Positions 57,516-64,000 of a stretch of DNA of 64,000 nucleotides are shown here, in pieces. The notes beneath the pieces are model-generated. The model saw nothing but the letters and a program-made list of their open reading frames with translations. It was not told the origin of the DNA and did not search any database. The first letter of the stretch is position 1. Each line of letters starts with the position of its first letter. This DNA comes from Enterococcus cecorum DSM 20682 = ATCC 43198. GTDB lineage: Bacteria; Bacillota; Bacilli; Lactobacillales; Enterococcaceae. The position numbers and the translations under genes were made by a program. The DNA is taken from NCBI RefSeq assembly GCF_000407565.1, contig NZ_ASWI01000004.1:824001-888000 (forward strand), given 5' to 3'.

Positions 57516-57950
57516 TTGAGCACAACTTTAGAACACGCAATCTCTAAATTAGAATCAGAAAATGTTCGATTAACCTCACAACGTATGGCTATATTAGAAT
57601 ATTTAGAGAATCATCATATACATCCCACAGCTGAAGAAATTTACCACGGAATCAAAGAAAGTTTCCCTGGTATCAGCGTGGCAACTGTATATAATAATTT
57701 AAGATTATTTACAGATTTAGGCTTCTTAAAAGAGATGAGCTATGGTGATTCATCAAGTCGTTTTGATTTTACAATTAAACCACATTACCATGTTATTTGT
57801 GAAAAATGTGGGAAAATTACCGACTTTTTTTATCCTGGTTTAGACGATGTGGAGATGGCTGCGGGAAAAATTACCAATCATTTAATCCATAGCCATCGTT
57901 TAGAAGTTTATGGTATTTGTGAAGAATGTCAAAAAAAGGGAGAGAAATAA
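57516..57950 (+). CDS. perR: Peroxide-responsive repressor PerR
   Basis: Fur-family metal sensor of peroxide stress, 144 residues. Helix-turn-helix HPTAEEIYHGIKESFPGISVATVYNNLRL; regulatory metal ligands in SSRFDF, PHYHVIC and ITDFFYPG, with Asp at the position that marks PerR; two CxxC zinc pairs (CEKC and CEEC). The start is TTG 57516 behind GGAGGG. Its likely target in this window is ahpCF, which has a perfect PerR box at 50504. ridA starts one base after its stop. Confidence 0.93.
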   Translation: MSTTLEHAISKLESENVRLTSQRMAILEYLENHHIHPTAEEIYHGIKESFPGISVATVYNNLRLFTDLGFLKEMSYGDSSSRFDFTIKPHYHVICEKCGKITDFFYPGLDDVEMAAGKITNHLIHSHRLEVYGICEECQKKGEK

Positions 57951-57951
57951 A

Positions 57952-58326
57952 ATGATTATTCATACAGATGATGCACCTAAAGCCATTGGACCATATGTTC
58001 AGGCAAGAATTGCAAACGGATTTTTATTTGCATCTGGACAAGTACCGCTTGATCCAAAAACAGGTGAAATTGTTGGTCAAAATATTCAGGAACAAACTGC
58101 ACAAGTCCTAAAAAATATTCAAGCAATATTGAAGGCTGCTAATCTTACTCCAGACAACGTAGTAAAAACAACATGTTTCTTGAAAAATATGGATGATTTT
58201 GTCGCATTTAATGAAGTATATGCAACAATGTTCAATGATAAGTTACCTGCACGTTCAGCAGTTGAGGTAGCTAGACTTCCTAAAGATTTGCTAGTAGAAA
58301 TTGAAATTATTGCGGCAATTGATTAA
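57952..58326 (+). CDS. ridA: RidA/YjgF family enamine/imine deaminase
   Basis: Hydrolyses reactive 2-aminoacrylate and related imines released by PLP enzymes such as serine or threonine dehydratases. The 124-residue protein has APKAIGPYVQA, FASGQVPLDPKTGE and the signature PARSAVEVARLPKDLLVEIE with the conserved Arg. ATG 57952 follows GGGAGAG. Co-transcribed with perR. Confidence 0.94.
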   Translation: MIIHTDDAPKAIGPYVQARIANGFLFASGQVPLDPKTGEIVGQNIQEQTAQVLKNIQAILKAANLTPDNVVKTTCFLKNMDDFVAFNEVYATMFNDKLPARSAVEVARLPKDLLVEIEIIAAID

Positions 58327-58338
58327 TTTATTTTTACT

Positions 58339-58372
58339 AACTGGTTCAAACTACATTGAGCCAGTTTTTTCA
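58339..58372 (+). terminator. Terminator after ridA
   Basis: Arms AACTGGTTCAA (58339-58349) and TTGAGCCAGTT (58356-58366, one G-T pair) with T run. Confidence 0.85.
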
Positions 58373-58398
58373 CTTTTAATAAAAAGGGAGGTATCTAT

Positions 58399-59094
58399 TT
58401 GCTTAGAGAGTTCCAAGAAGCAGGACAAACCGTCGTAAGTAATTTGATATTAGATTATTACCAAAAAATAGGCATGAATAATGAAGAATTCATCATCTGG
58501 TTGCAACTTTATCGTTATGTACAAGAAGGGAATCGATTTCCAGACGCCAGTGTCATTGCTGAAAAATTAAATTTACCCTTAAATACCGTATTTTCTGCCA
58601 TTAATAATTTGATACAAAAAGAATTGATTCTCATTACGCAAAAGGAAGATTCAACTGGTAAAAAAACAGATTGTTATGACTTTTCGCCAATTTACGATCG
58701 TATTGAGCAGTTAATTACGCAATCTTCAAAACAAAATGAAAAAAATTCCACACAGATGAAAGTGAAAGAATTATTTCAACATTTTGAGGAAGAATTCGGT
58801 CGTACATTATCTTCTATTGAGTATCAACGCATCAATCAGTGGCTTCAGGAAGATCATTATTCAGTTGACTTAATCTATTTAGCCTTGAAAGAAGCAGTTA
58901 TTAATCAAGCCTATAGTCTCAATTATATAGACCGCATTTTGTTAAGTTGGGAAAGAAAAAATATTACCAGTCCGCAGCAAGTAAAAGAAGAGCAAAATAA
59001 ACGTAAGCAAAAATTTACCTCCAATGGTCAAACTACAAATCATAAATCACCTAAATCTAAAATTACTATGTATAATTGGTTGGAGGGAAAATGA
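58399..59094 (+). CDS. dnaD: Primosome protein DnaD
   Basis: Acts with DnaA, DnaB and DnaI to load the helicase. The 231-residue protein has an N-terminal winged helix (NNEEFIIWLQLYRYVQEG to PLNTVFSAINNLIQKEL) and a C-terminal DnaB_2 domain ending YNWLEGK. It starts with TTG 58399 behind AGGGAGG. Its stop overlaps the start of nth, the usual dnaD-nth pair. Confidence 0.93.
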   Translation: MLREFQEAGQTVVSNLILDYYQKIGMNNEEFIIWLQLYRYVQEGNRFPDASVIAEKLNLPLNTVFSAINNLIQKELILITQKEDSTGKKTDCYDFSPIYDRIEQLITQSSKQNEKNSTQMKVKELFQHFEEEFGRTLSSIEYQRINQWLQEDHYSVDLIYLALKEAVINQAYSLNYIDRILLSWERKNITSPQQVKEEQNKRKQKFTSNGQTTNHKSPKSKITMYNWLEGK

Positions 59095-59741
59095 TGTTAG
59101 GCAAAGAAAAAACACAAAAAGTACTTGCAATCATGTATGAAATGTTCCCTAATGCAAAGTGTGAATTAAACTATCAAACACCTTTTCAATTACTCATTGC
59201 TGTCATATTAAGCGCCCAAACTACCGATGTAAGTGTGAATAAAGCAACACCACAATTATTTGCTCGCTTTCCTGATGCTTTTCATTTGGCCAATGCACCA
59301 ATTGAAGAGGTGCTAGCATGTATTCGCTCCATCGGCTTATATCGCAATAAAGCCAAAAATATCAAAGCTTGCGCCCAACTATTATATGAAAAATATAATG
59401 GAGAGGTGCCACAAACGAGAGAAGAACTTATTGCTCTACCAGGCGTGGGGAGAAAGACGGCAAATGTTGTTTTAGGAGAAGCTTTTCATGTACCGGCTCT
59501 TGCTGTAGATACCCATGTTGAAAGAGTGAGTAAACGATTGGCAATTGTGAAAAGCGAGGCCAATGTATCAGAAGTAGAAGAAACGCTAATGAAGAAAATT
59601 CCCAAAAATAAGTGGGTACAAACACATCATACATTGATTTTCTTTGGTAGATATCATTGTACTGCGAAAAATCCAAAATGCGACCAATGTCCATTGTTAC
59701 AATATTGCAAAGAAGGTAAGAAAAGACTTGGTATAAAATAA
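59094..59741 (+). CDS. nth: Endonuclease III
   Basis: DNA glycosylase/AP lyase for oxidised pyrimidines, 215 residues. Helix-hairpin-helix with catalytic Lys in LPGVGRKTANVVLG, catalytic Asp in AVDTHVERVS, and the [4Fe-4S] site with C-x6-C-x2-C-x5-C spacing near the C terminus. ATG 59094 is 6 bases from GGAGGG; ATG 59091 is also in frame. The stop codon lies at the foot of the terminator hairpin. Confidence 0.94.
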   Translation: MLGKEKTQKVLAIMYEMFPNAKCELNYQTPFQLLIAVILSAQTTDVSVNKATPQLFARFPDAFHLANAPIEEVLACIRSIGLYRNKAKNIKACAQLLYEKYNGEVPQTREELIALPGVGRKTANVVLGEAFHVPALAVDTHVERVSKRLAIVKSEANVSEVEETLMKKIPKNKWVQTHHTLIFFGRYHCTAKNPKCDQCPLLQYCKEGKKRLGIK

Positions 59742-59784
59742 GACACAAGTTGTAGAGATAAATCTACAACTTGTGTCTTTTTCA
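59741..59784. terminator. Bidirectional terminator between nth and the PBP gene
   Basis: 16-bp arms AGACACAAGTTGTAGA (59741-59756) and complement (59763-59778), six-base loop, T run to the right and an A-rich left flank. It separates convergent genes. Confidence 0.92.
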
Positions 59785-62136
59785 TTATTGATTGTTATTA
59801 TTGGTAGCACCATTATTGCTATTGCCGTTGTTATCGTTTTCATTCGGCGAAGAGGACCCATTATTATTCGTTGTATTGTTTGTATTGCCATTTCCGTTAT
59901 TATTTTGGTTGCCATTTCCATTATTATTTTGGTTGCCATTTACACCATTATTTTGTCCTGGATTATTCGGTTCTACTACAGCTGTTGTATCTTCAGAAGA
60001 GGTAGTGGTTGCTTGATTATCTTCAGTTTTTGATTCTTCTGTTGTCGTTGAACTTTCAGCTTTTGTACTTGATGGCTGGGTTGGCGTATTCGCTTTTTTG
60101 GCTTGAGAATAGCTTTTTGAATTGGTAAAATACAATTCTCGTCCATATCGTACAAGTCCTGATGGCATCTTCCAATCCTTACTTTCGTTGCCATCTGTCA
60201 TATAGCTCATCAACTCACGATACACATCTGAGGCAACTTGTGAAGAATCATCGGTTACTGGTGTTTTACGATCATTATAACCAGTCCATACAGCTAATGA
60301 ATAATTAGGTGTATAGCCGACAAATGAAATATCAGGATAGGCACCTCTTGAAGTATCAATATTGGCTAATTCTTCAGTTGTATAGTTTGAAGTACCGGTT
60401 TTCCCTGCTTGAATTAACCCACTAATTTGTGCATTTGTCCCTGTACCATATGTGATAACATCTTTTAGAATATCGGTAATCATATAAGCCGTAGTTGATT
60501 CCATTGCTTTTGTACCATCTGCTTCAAAAGCTTCTTCTGTACCATCTTGATAGACAATTTTATTTACATATTGTGGTTCATAGTAAGTACCACCATTCGC
60601 AAAAGCAGCATAAGCAGCGGCCATTTTCAGACTAGAAACACCATACTTAGTACCATCTTGCTTGCCTGTATTACTAGAAATCGCATTAAATTGTTGTAAA
60701 TCAGAATAATCGATATTTAGTCCATTCAAGAATTTCTTCACATTTTTAACATCTACATCCATAAACAGTTTAGCAGCAGGAACGTTTCTTGAAAGGTATA
60801 AAGCTTTACGCAAAGTCATTGTGCCATAATATTGATTATCCCAGTTGTTTAATTGAATATTGGTTCCAGCATAAGTGTAAGGTTCATCAACTATTGTTTT
60901 TCCTGTTGAGTATTTTAAATATTCAAAAGCGGGACCGTAATCAGTTATTGGTTTAACTGTTGAGCCAAAATCTCGTGAAGTACTTACAGCTAAGTTATAA
61001 CCTAAAATTGTCCCAGCCGGAATATTACGTCCACCAATCTGTGCAAGAACCTTACCATTATGCACATCCATTAATGTCGCAGCGACCTGCATATTTTTAT
61101 CAGGATAGTAGACATAGTTTTCAGAATTCACAATTTCATATAGTCGTTTTTGAGCATTCACATTTAAATTAGTATAAACTTTTAGGCCATCTGTATAAAT
61201 ATTTTTTCCAGTTTTTGATTTCACTTCATTAATGACTTCTTTGATGTAGTTATCATAATACTTCCAATCAGCATTTTGTGTTGCAGGGGTAGTAAGTAAC
61301 CCATCATTAATTGGGGTTGCCACAGCTTGTTCATAGTCAGATTTACTGATTTTTTTATTTTGATACATGGTTAGCAAAACAATGTCTCTACGTTTTTTTG
61401 CTGAATCTGGATTGGCATATGGATCAAACAAGGTAGGGGCGTTTGGTATGCCAGCTAATAACGCAGTTTGTGGTAAGGTTAATTGGTCTAAAGGCTTACC
61501 ATAAAAAGCTTTCGAAGCAGTTTGCATCCCATAAATACCATTTGACATATAGACTTTATTAATATAGTAAGTCAATATCTCTTGTTTAGATTTCATACGT
61601 TCTAATTTAATTGCTAATACGGCTTCTTGTGCTTTTCGCTTTAAAGTTTGGTCTGATGCTTTAGTAGAGAAGAATGATAATTTAATCAATTGTTGTGTTA
61701 ACGTACTTCCTCCTTGTAATCCACCGGAACGTACATTAGAAACCAGTGAGCCAACGATACGAATTGGATCTACACCGATATGTTTATAAAATCTTTTATC
61801 TTCCACTGACACAACCGCATCAGCAAGTTGTTGTGGAATCTCAGTTGCACTGATTTTTTCACGATTTTCAGCACCAATATCTGTAATTTTTTCACCGTTT
61901 GCATCATAAATGATTGATGAGACAGTCGTATCTAAGGATTGGTCTGTTAATTCTGGCGCATCTTTTGCATAGAAAAAGAATAGACCGACACCCGCTAAGA
62001 ATAGTACAAGACAAGCAGCAAACACAATACCGATTAGTTTCACAAATAATGAGCCGCTTGAATTTTGCTTAGATTTCTTATTCATCGGTTTTTTTTGATG
62101 GTGTTTGGCCTTTCTAGTCGAGGTTTGATTTGCCAT
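59785..62136 (-). CDS. Class A penicillin-binding protein with Asn/Gly-rich tail
   Basis: Bifunctional peptidoglycan synthase (PBP1A/PonA type), 783 residues. Basic cytoplasmic N terminus, one membrane anchor (about 33-55, IGIVFAACLVLFLAGVG), glycosyltransferase domain with EDKRFYKHIGVDPIRI and GGSTLTQQLIK, transpeptidase domain with STVK active site, SRN and KTGTS motifs. The last 100 or so residues are a Ser/Thr/Glu stretch and then a low-complexity Asn/Gly tail with 8-residue repeats (NQNNNGNG). It follows recU with a 23-base overlap. Confidence 0.94.
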   Translation of the reverse strand: MANQTSTRKAKHHQKKPMNKKSKQNSSGSLFVKLIGIVFAACLVLFLAGVGLFFFYAKDAPELTDQSLDTTVSSIIYDANGEKITDIGAENREKISATEIPQQLADAVVSVEDKRFYKHIGVDPIRIVGSLVSNVRSGGLQGGSTLTQQLIKLSFFSTKASDQTLKRKAQEAVLAIKLERMKSKQEILTYYINKVYMSNGIYGMQTASKAFYGKPLDQLTLPQTALLAGIPNAPTLFDPYANPDSAKKRRDIVLLTMYQNKKISKSDYEQAVATPINDGLLTTPATQNADWKYYDNYIKEVINEVKSKTGKNIYTDGLKVYTNLNVNAQKRLYEIVNSENYVYYPDKNMQVAATLMDVHNGKVLAQIGGRNIPAGTILGYNLAVSTSRDFGSTVKPITDYGPAFEYLKYSTGKTIVDEPYTYAGTNIQLNNWDNQYYGTMTLRKALYLSRNVPAAKLFMDVDVKNVKKFLNGLNIDYSDLQQFNAISSNTGKQDGTKYGVSSLKMAAAYAAFANGGTYYEPQYVNKIVYQDGTEEAFEADGTKAMESTTAYMITDILKDVITYGTGTNAQISGLIQAGKTGTSNYTTEELANIDTSRGAYPDISFVGYTPNYSLAVWTGYNDRKTPVTDDSSQVASDVYRELMSYMTDGNESKDWKMPSGLVRYGRELYFTNSKSYSQAKKANTPTQPSSTKAESSTTTEESKTEDNQATTTSSEDTTAVVEPNNPGQNNGVNGNQNNNGNGNQNNNGNGNTNNTTNNNGSSSPNENDNNGNSNNGATNNNNQ
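59887..59934. repeat. 24-bp tandem repeat in the PBP tail
   Basis: Two adjacent 24-base units (59887-59910, 59911-59934, one base different) plus a degenerate third unit to about 59957. Each codes for eight residues of the Asn/Gly tail, so gain or loss of units keeps the frame. Confidence 0.85.
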
Positions 62137-62746
62137 TTCTGTGTTCTCCTTTATTTTCTAAAAATTGTTTAACCGCTGCTAAATAATCAATTCGAGGAGC
62201 GATTTTCATGGTAATTTCAATTCCTTTTGCTTCTATTTCGTTTAGCGTAATCGATTTTCTCTGTTGCTCTTGACTATCCCATTTTTCAATTAATGTCTTT
62301 GCATCTAGAAAAAAACAACGCTTCAAAGCACTAAAATAAAGCAATACAAAACAAATTCCGCCTTGGAGTAAACAATTTCTCATATGCTCAATCTGATGAG
62401 AATGGAAATTTTTTAAAGGAAATGAAGTTTTATTTTGGGTAGCTTTTGCCTCAAAATCAAGATAATATCCTTGATAAATCCCATTATAATCTGTAGTTGA
62501 AGCTTCTTTAAAATAGGCTTCTTTGATTGTTGCTGCACTACGTTTGGGGTAGTCGACTTTCACAATTTGAATGGGGGTGGGCTTTTTATGTATGACAGCA
62601 ATTTGTTTATTTAAGTAATATTCATTACTTTCATTAATAGCCTCTTCAAAACGCATCCCACGATTAGCAAAAGTGAGTGGCGATTTTTTTGCTGACTTCC
62701 ATCCTGTCTTGTGATAAACTTTTCCATTGGGATAATGAAAGTTCAT
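62114..62746 (-). CDS. recU: Holliday junction resolvase RecU
   Basis: Cuts four-way junctions in recombination repair of Gram-positive bacteria. The 210-residue protein starts MNFHYPNGK, has NRGMRFEEAIN, the nuclease residues in TDYNGIYQGYYLDFEAKAT (Asp and Glu-x-Lys) and the stalk region before it. The ATG complementary to 62744-62746 has AGGAG 10 bases upstream; GTG 62755 is too close to that site. The recU-PBP1 pair is conserved in Firmicutes. Confidence 0.94.
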   Translation of the reverse strand: MNFHYPNGKVYHKTGWKSAKKSPLTFANRGMRFEEAINESNEYYLNKQIAVIHKKPTPIQIVKVDYPKRSAATIKEAYFKEASTTDYNGIYQGYYLDFEAKATQNKTSFPLKNFHSHQIEHMRNCLLQGGICFVLLYFSALKRCFFLDAKTLIEKWDSQEQQRKSITLNEIEAKGIEITMKIAPRIDYLAAVKQFLENKGEHRNGKSNLD

Positions 62747-62803
62747 AAATTTCACACTCCTGAAACTATTATACCAAAAAATAAAATAGAAAGAAAAGTG
62801 TAG

Positions 62804-63349
62804 ATGAAAAAACGGAAAATTATTGCCATCACTGGATATCGTAATTATGAATTAGGGATTTTTCAAGCAAAAGACCCGAAATTAGCAATACTTTATAAAT
62901 TTATTAAACATTCTTTACGACAATTAATAGATAATGGTGCACAATGGTTTATCATAGGCGGTAATTTAGGGGTTGAATTGTGGAGTGCACAGATGGCTTT
63001 TGAATTACAAAATGAGGGATATGATATTCGGATAGGTGTCTTACTACCTTTTCAAAATTTTGGCGAAAATTGGCAAGGTTATAATCAACAAACATTTGAA
63101 GAAGTCATCCAACAGGCAGACTATCTCAATTTTGTTAGTCAGAAAACTTATTCTGATCCTTCACAATTAAGAAATCATACCCAATTTATTGTGTCACATG
63201 CCGATGTAATGTGGGCAATTTATGATAAAGAATTTCCTGGCAAATCCCAATATTTACTGAAAGAATGGGAACGAACAGGAAAAGAATTAATACTAAATTC
63301 GATGGATGACTTACAAAGTTTTGCAAATGACATCTTTGAAGAAAGGTAA
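62804..63349 (+). CDS. ypsA: YpsA family SLOG-domain protein (DUF1273)
   Basis: A 181-residue protein of the DUF1273/YpsA family with a SLOG nucleotide-binding fold: IAITGYRNYELGIF at the start, FIIGGNLGVELWSAQMA (glycine-rich loop) and YDIRIGVLLPFQNF. In Bacillus, YpsA affects cell division and lies near gpsB, as here; its ligand is unknown. Divergent from recU. Confidence 0.88.
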   Translation: MKKRKIIAITGYRNYELGIFQAKDPKLAILYKFIKHSLRQLIDNGAQWFIIGGNLGVELWSAQMAFELQNEGYDIRIGVLLPFQNFGENWQGYNQQTFEEVIQQADYLNFVSQKTYSDPSQLRNHTQFIVSHADVMWAIYDKEFPGKSQYLLKEWERTGKELILNSMDDLQSFANDIFEER

Positions 63350-63484
63350 ATGATAAGAATTAGCTTTTTGGTTAAATTTTTATGAAAAACAATAGAAATT
63401 TTCTAGAAATTGTTTGATTTTATTTATGGTTTTATATAGAATAGAAAAAGAAGTGTGGACAAAAGAGACTATGAGGTGAAAATA

Positions 63485-63901
63485 ATGGCAAAGTATAACT
63501 ACAAAGCAATTGATATTTTTAATAAAGAATTCAAAGTAAAAATGAGAGGATTCGATCCAGATGAAGTGGATGAATTCCTAGATAATATTATGAAAGACTA
63601 TGAAACTTTCAATAAAGAAATCCTTGCATTACAAGAAGAAAATGACCGTTTAAATGCTAAAATTAACCAATTAAATAAGAGTCAAGCAGTAATGTCAAAA
63701 ATCCAACCTGAAAGCCAAAAGAGTCAAACAGTAACAAATTTTGATATTCTTAAACGCTTATCAAATCTTGAAAAAGAAGTCTTCGGTAAAAAATTAGATC
63801 AAGAAGTGACGATTGAACCTTCATCTTCTTTAAGTAGTTTGAGTGCTAATTATACCAATAATGATGATGAAGATGATTTAGACAAAACACGTCTATTTTA
63901 A
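63485..63901 (+). CDS. gpsB: Cell-cycle protein GpsB
   Basis: Small DivIVA-like adaptor linking peptidoglycan synthases to the divisome. The 138-residue protein has IDIFNKEFKVKMRGFDPDEVDEF membrane-binding region, a coiled coil (EILALQEENDRLNAKINQL), a variable linker and a C-terminal trimerisation block (DILKRLSNLEKEVFG), plus an acidic extension. GAGGTG precedes ATG 63485; the frame from 63455 has no site. Confidence 0.93.
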   Translation: MAKYNYKAIDIFNKEFKVKMRGFDPDEVDEFLDNIMKDYETFNKEILALQEENDRLNAKINQLNKSQAVMSKIQPESQKSQTVTNFDILKRLSNLEKEVFGKKLDQEVTIEPSSSLSSLSANYTNNDDEDDLDKTRLF

Positions 63902-63910
63902 TGAATTTAA

Positions 63911-64000
63911 TTGTGGTTTTCGGATAATCGCGGGGTATTCTTTACCCTGAGGAAAGTCCATGCTCACACAAGCTGCGATGCTTGTAGTGTTCGTGCTTAG
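63911..64000 (+). ncRNA. rnpB: RNase P RNA (class B), 5' part only
   Basis: The start of the catalytic RNA of RNase P, cut off by the window end. The near-universal element GAGGAAAGTCCATGCTC is at 63949-63965, preceded by CGGATAATCGC and a small hairpin GGGTA/TACCC, followed by a stem ACACAAGC/GCTTGTAGTGT. The position right after gpsB is conserved. The exact 5' end is estimated. Confidence 0.93.

Noticed and set aside
59887-59957. Tandem 24-bp repeats as a possible CRISPR array
   Set aside because: Units are directly adjacent with no spacers and stay in the PBP reading frame; no cas genes nearby.
59773-60033. Hydrophobic plus-strand frames opposite the PBP tail
   Set aside because: They are the antisense of the Asn-rich codons (AAT/AAC give ATT/GTT), which always read as Ile/Val/Leu; no ribosome site.

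Overview
This 64 kb window is a piece of the chromosome of a low-GC Gram-positive lactic acid bacterium. The gene content and gene order (polA-mutM-coaE, nrdR-dnaB-dnaI, dnaD-nth, recU-PBP1, gpsB-rnpB, lexA-ynzC-tkt, ylbF-ylbG-rsmD-coaD-sepM) are typical of Lactobacillales, and protein resemblance points to the Enterococcaceae (an Enterococcus/Vagococcus/Melissococcus/Tetragenococcus-like organism). I cannot name the species from the sequence alone. Genes are dense and mostly on the + strand. No tRNA, rRNA or CRISPR array was seen.

Region by region. 1-7.9 kb: the 3' part of pyruvate carboxylase, then a compact run ending in rsmD, coaD and a SepM-type protease. 8-12 kb: tex, a SprT-like gene and murC. 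12.0-17.3 kb: an intact Tn917 (Tn3 family) carrying inducible erm(B), a resolvase and a transposase. It has 38-bp terminal inverted repeats and a perfect 5-bp target duplication (TATAA), and it sits exactly behind the murC stop codon, so murC is cut off from its own terminator. 17.4-21.4 kb: a MaoC-like protein, a Bax-inhibitor-1 membrane protein, a TetR-type regulator and oleate hydratase. 21.5-22.1 kb: the wreck of an NAD(P)-binding oxidoreductase gene next to a MarR regulator. 22-34 kb: DNA replication/repair and CoA genes, pepT and asparaginase. 34.1-36.9 kb: clpB behind a CIRCE element. 37-41.2 kb: an argD-argC-argJ-argB operon with two ArgR-type boxes. 41.2-43.6 kb (minus strand): the two serine dehydratase subunits and a membrane protein. 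43.7-47.7 kb: sucrose utilisation (scrR, scrA, scrB) with a cre-like site and twin operators. 48.6-50.4 kb: an unrecognised two-gene unit of soluble, partly coiled-coil proteins. 50.5-52.7 kb: ahpCF behind a perfect PerR box; perR itself lies at 57.5 kb. 52.8-56.3 kb: the SOS region (lexA, an SOS-controlled small membrane protein, ynzC) and transketolase. 56.4-59.7 kb: cysK, perR, ridA, dnaD, nth. 59.8-62.7 kb (minus): recU and a class A PBP with an Asn/Gly-rich tail. 62.8-64 kb: ypsA, gpsB and the start of the RNase P RNA.

The most interesting items are: (1) an 81-residue membrane protein whose own promoter carries two LexA boxes, next to lexA in a locus that lacks the usual yneA cell-division inhibitor; (2) the unrecognised gene pair at 48.6-50.4 kb; (3) the architecture of Tn917, where 73-bp direct repeats flank the erm(B) module and the insertion point coincides with the murC stop codon; (4) precise operator layouts for PerR, ArgR, CcpA/ScrR, HrcA and LexA that can be read directly from the sequence.
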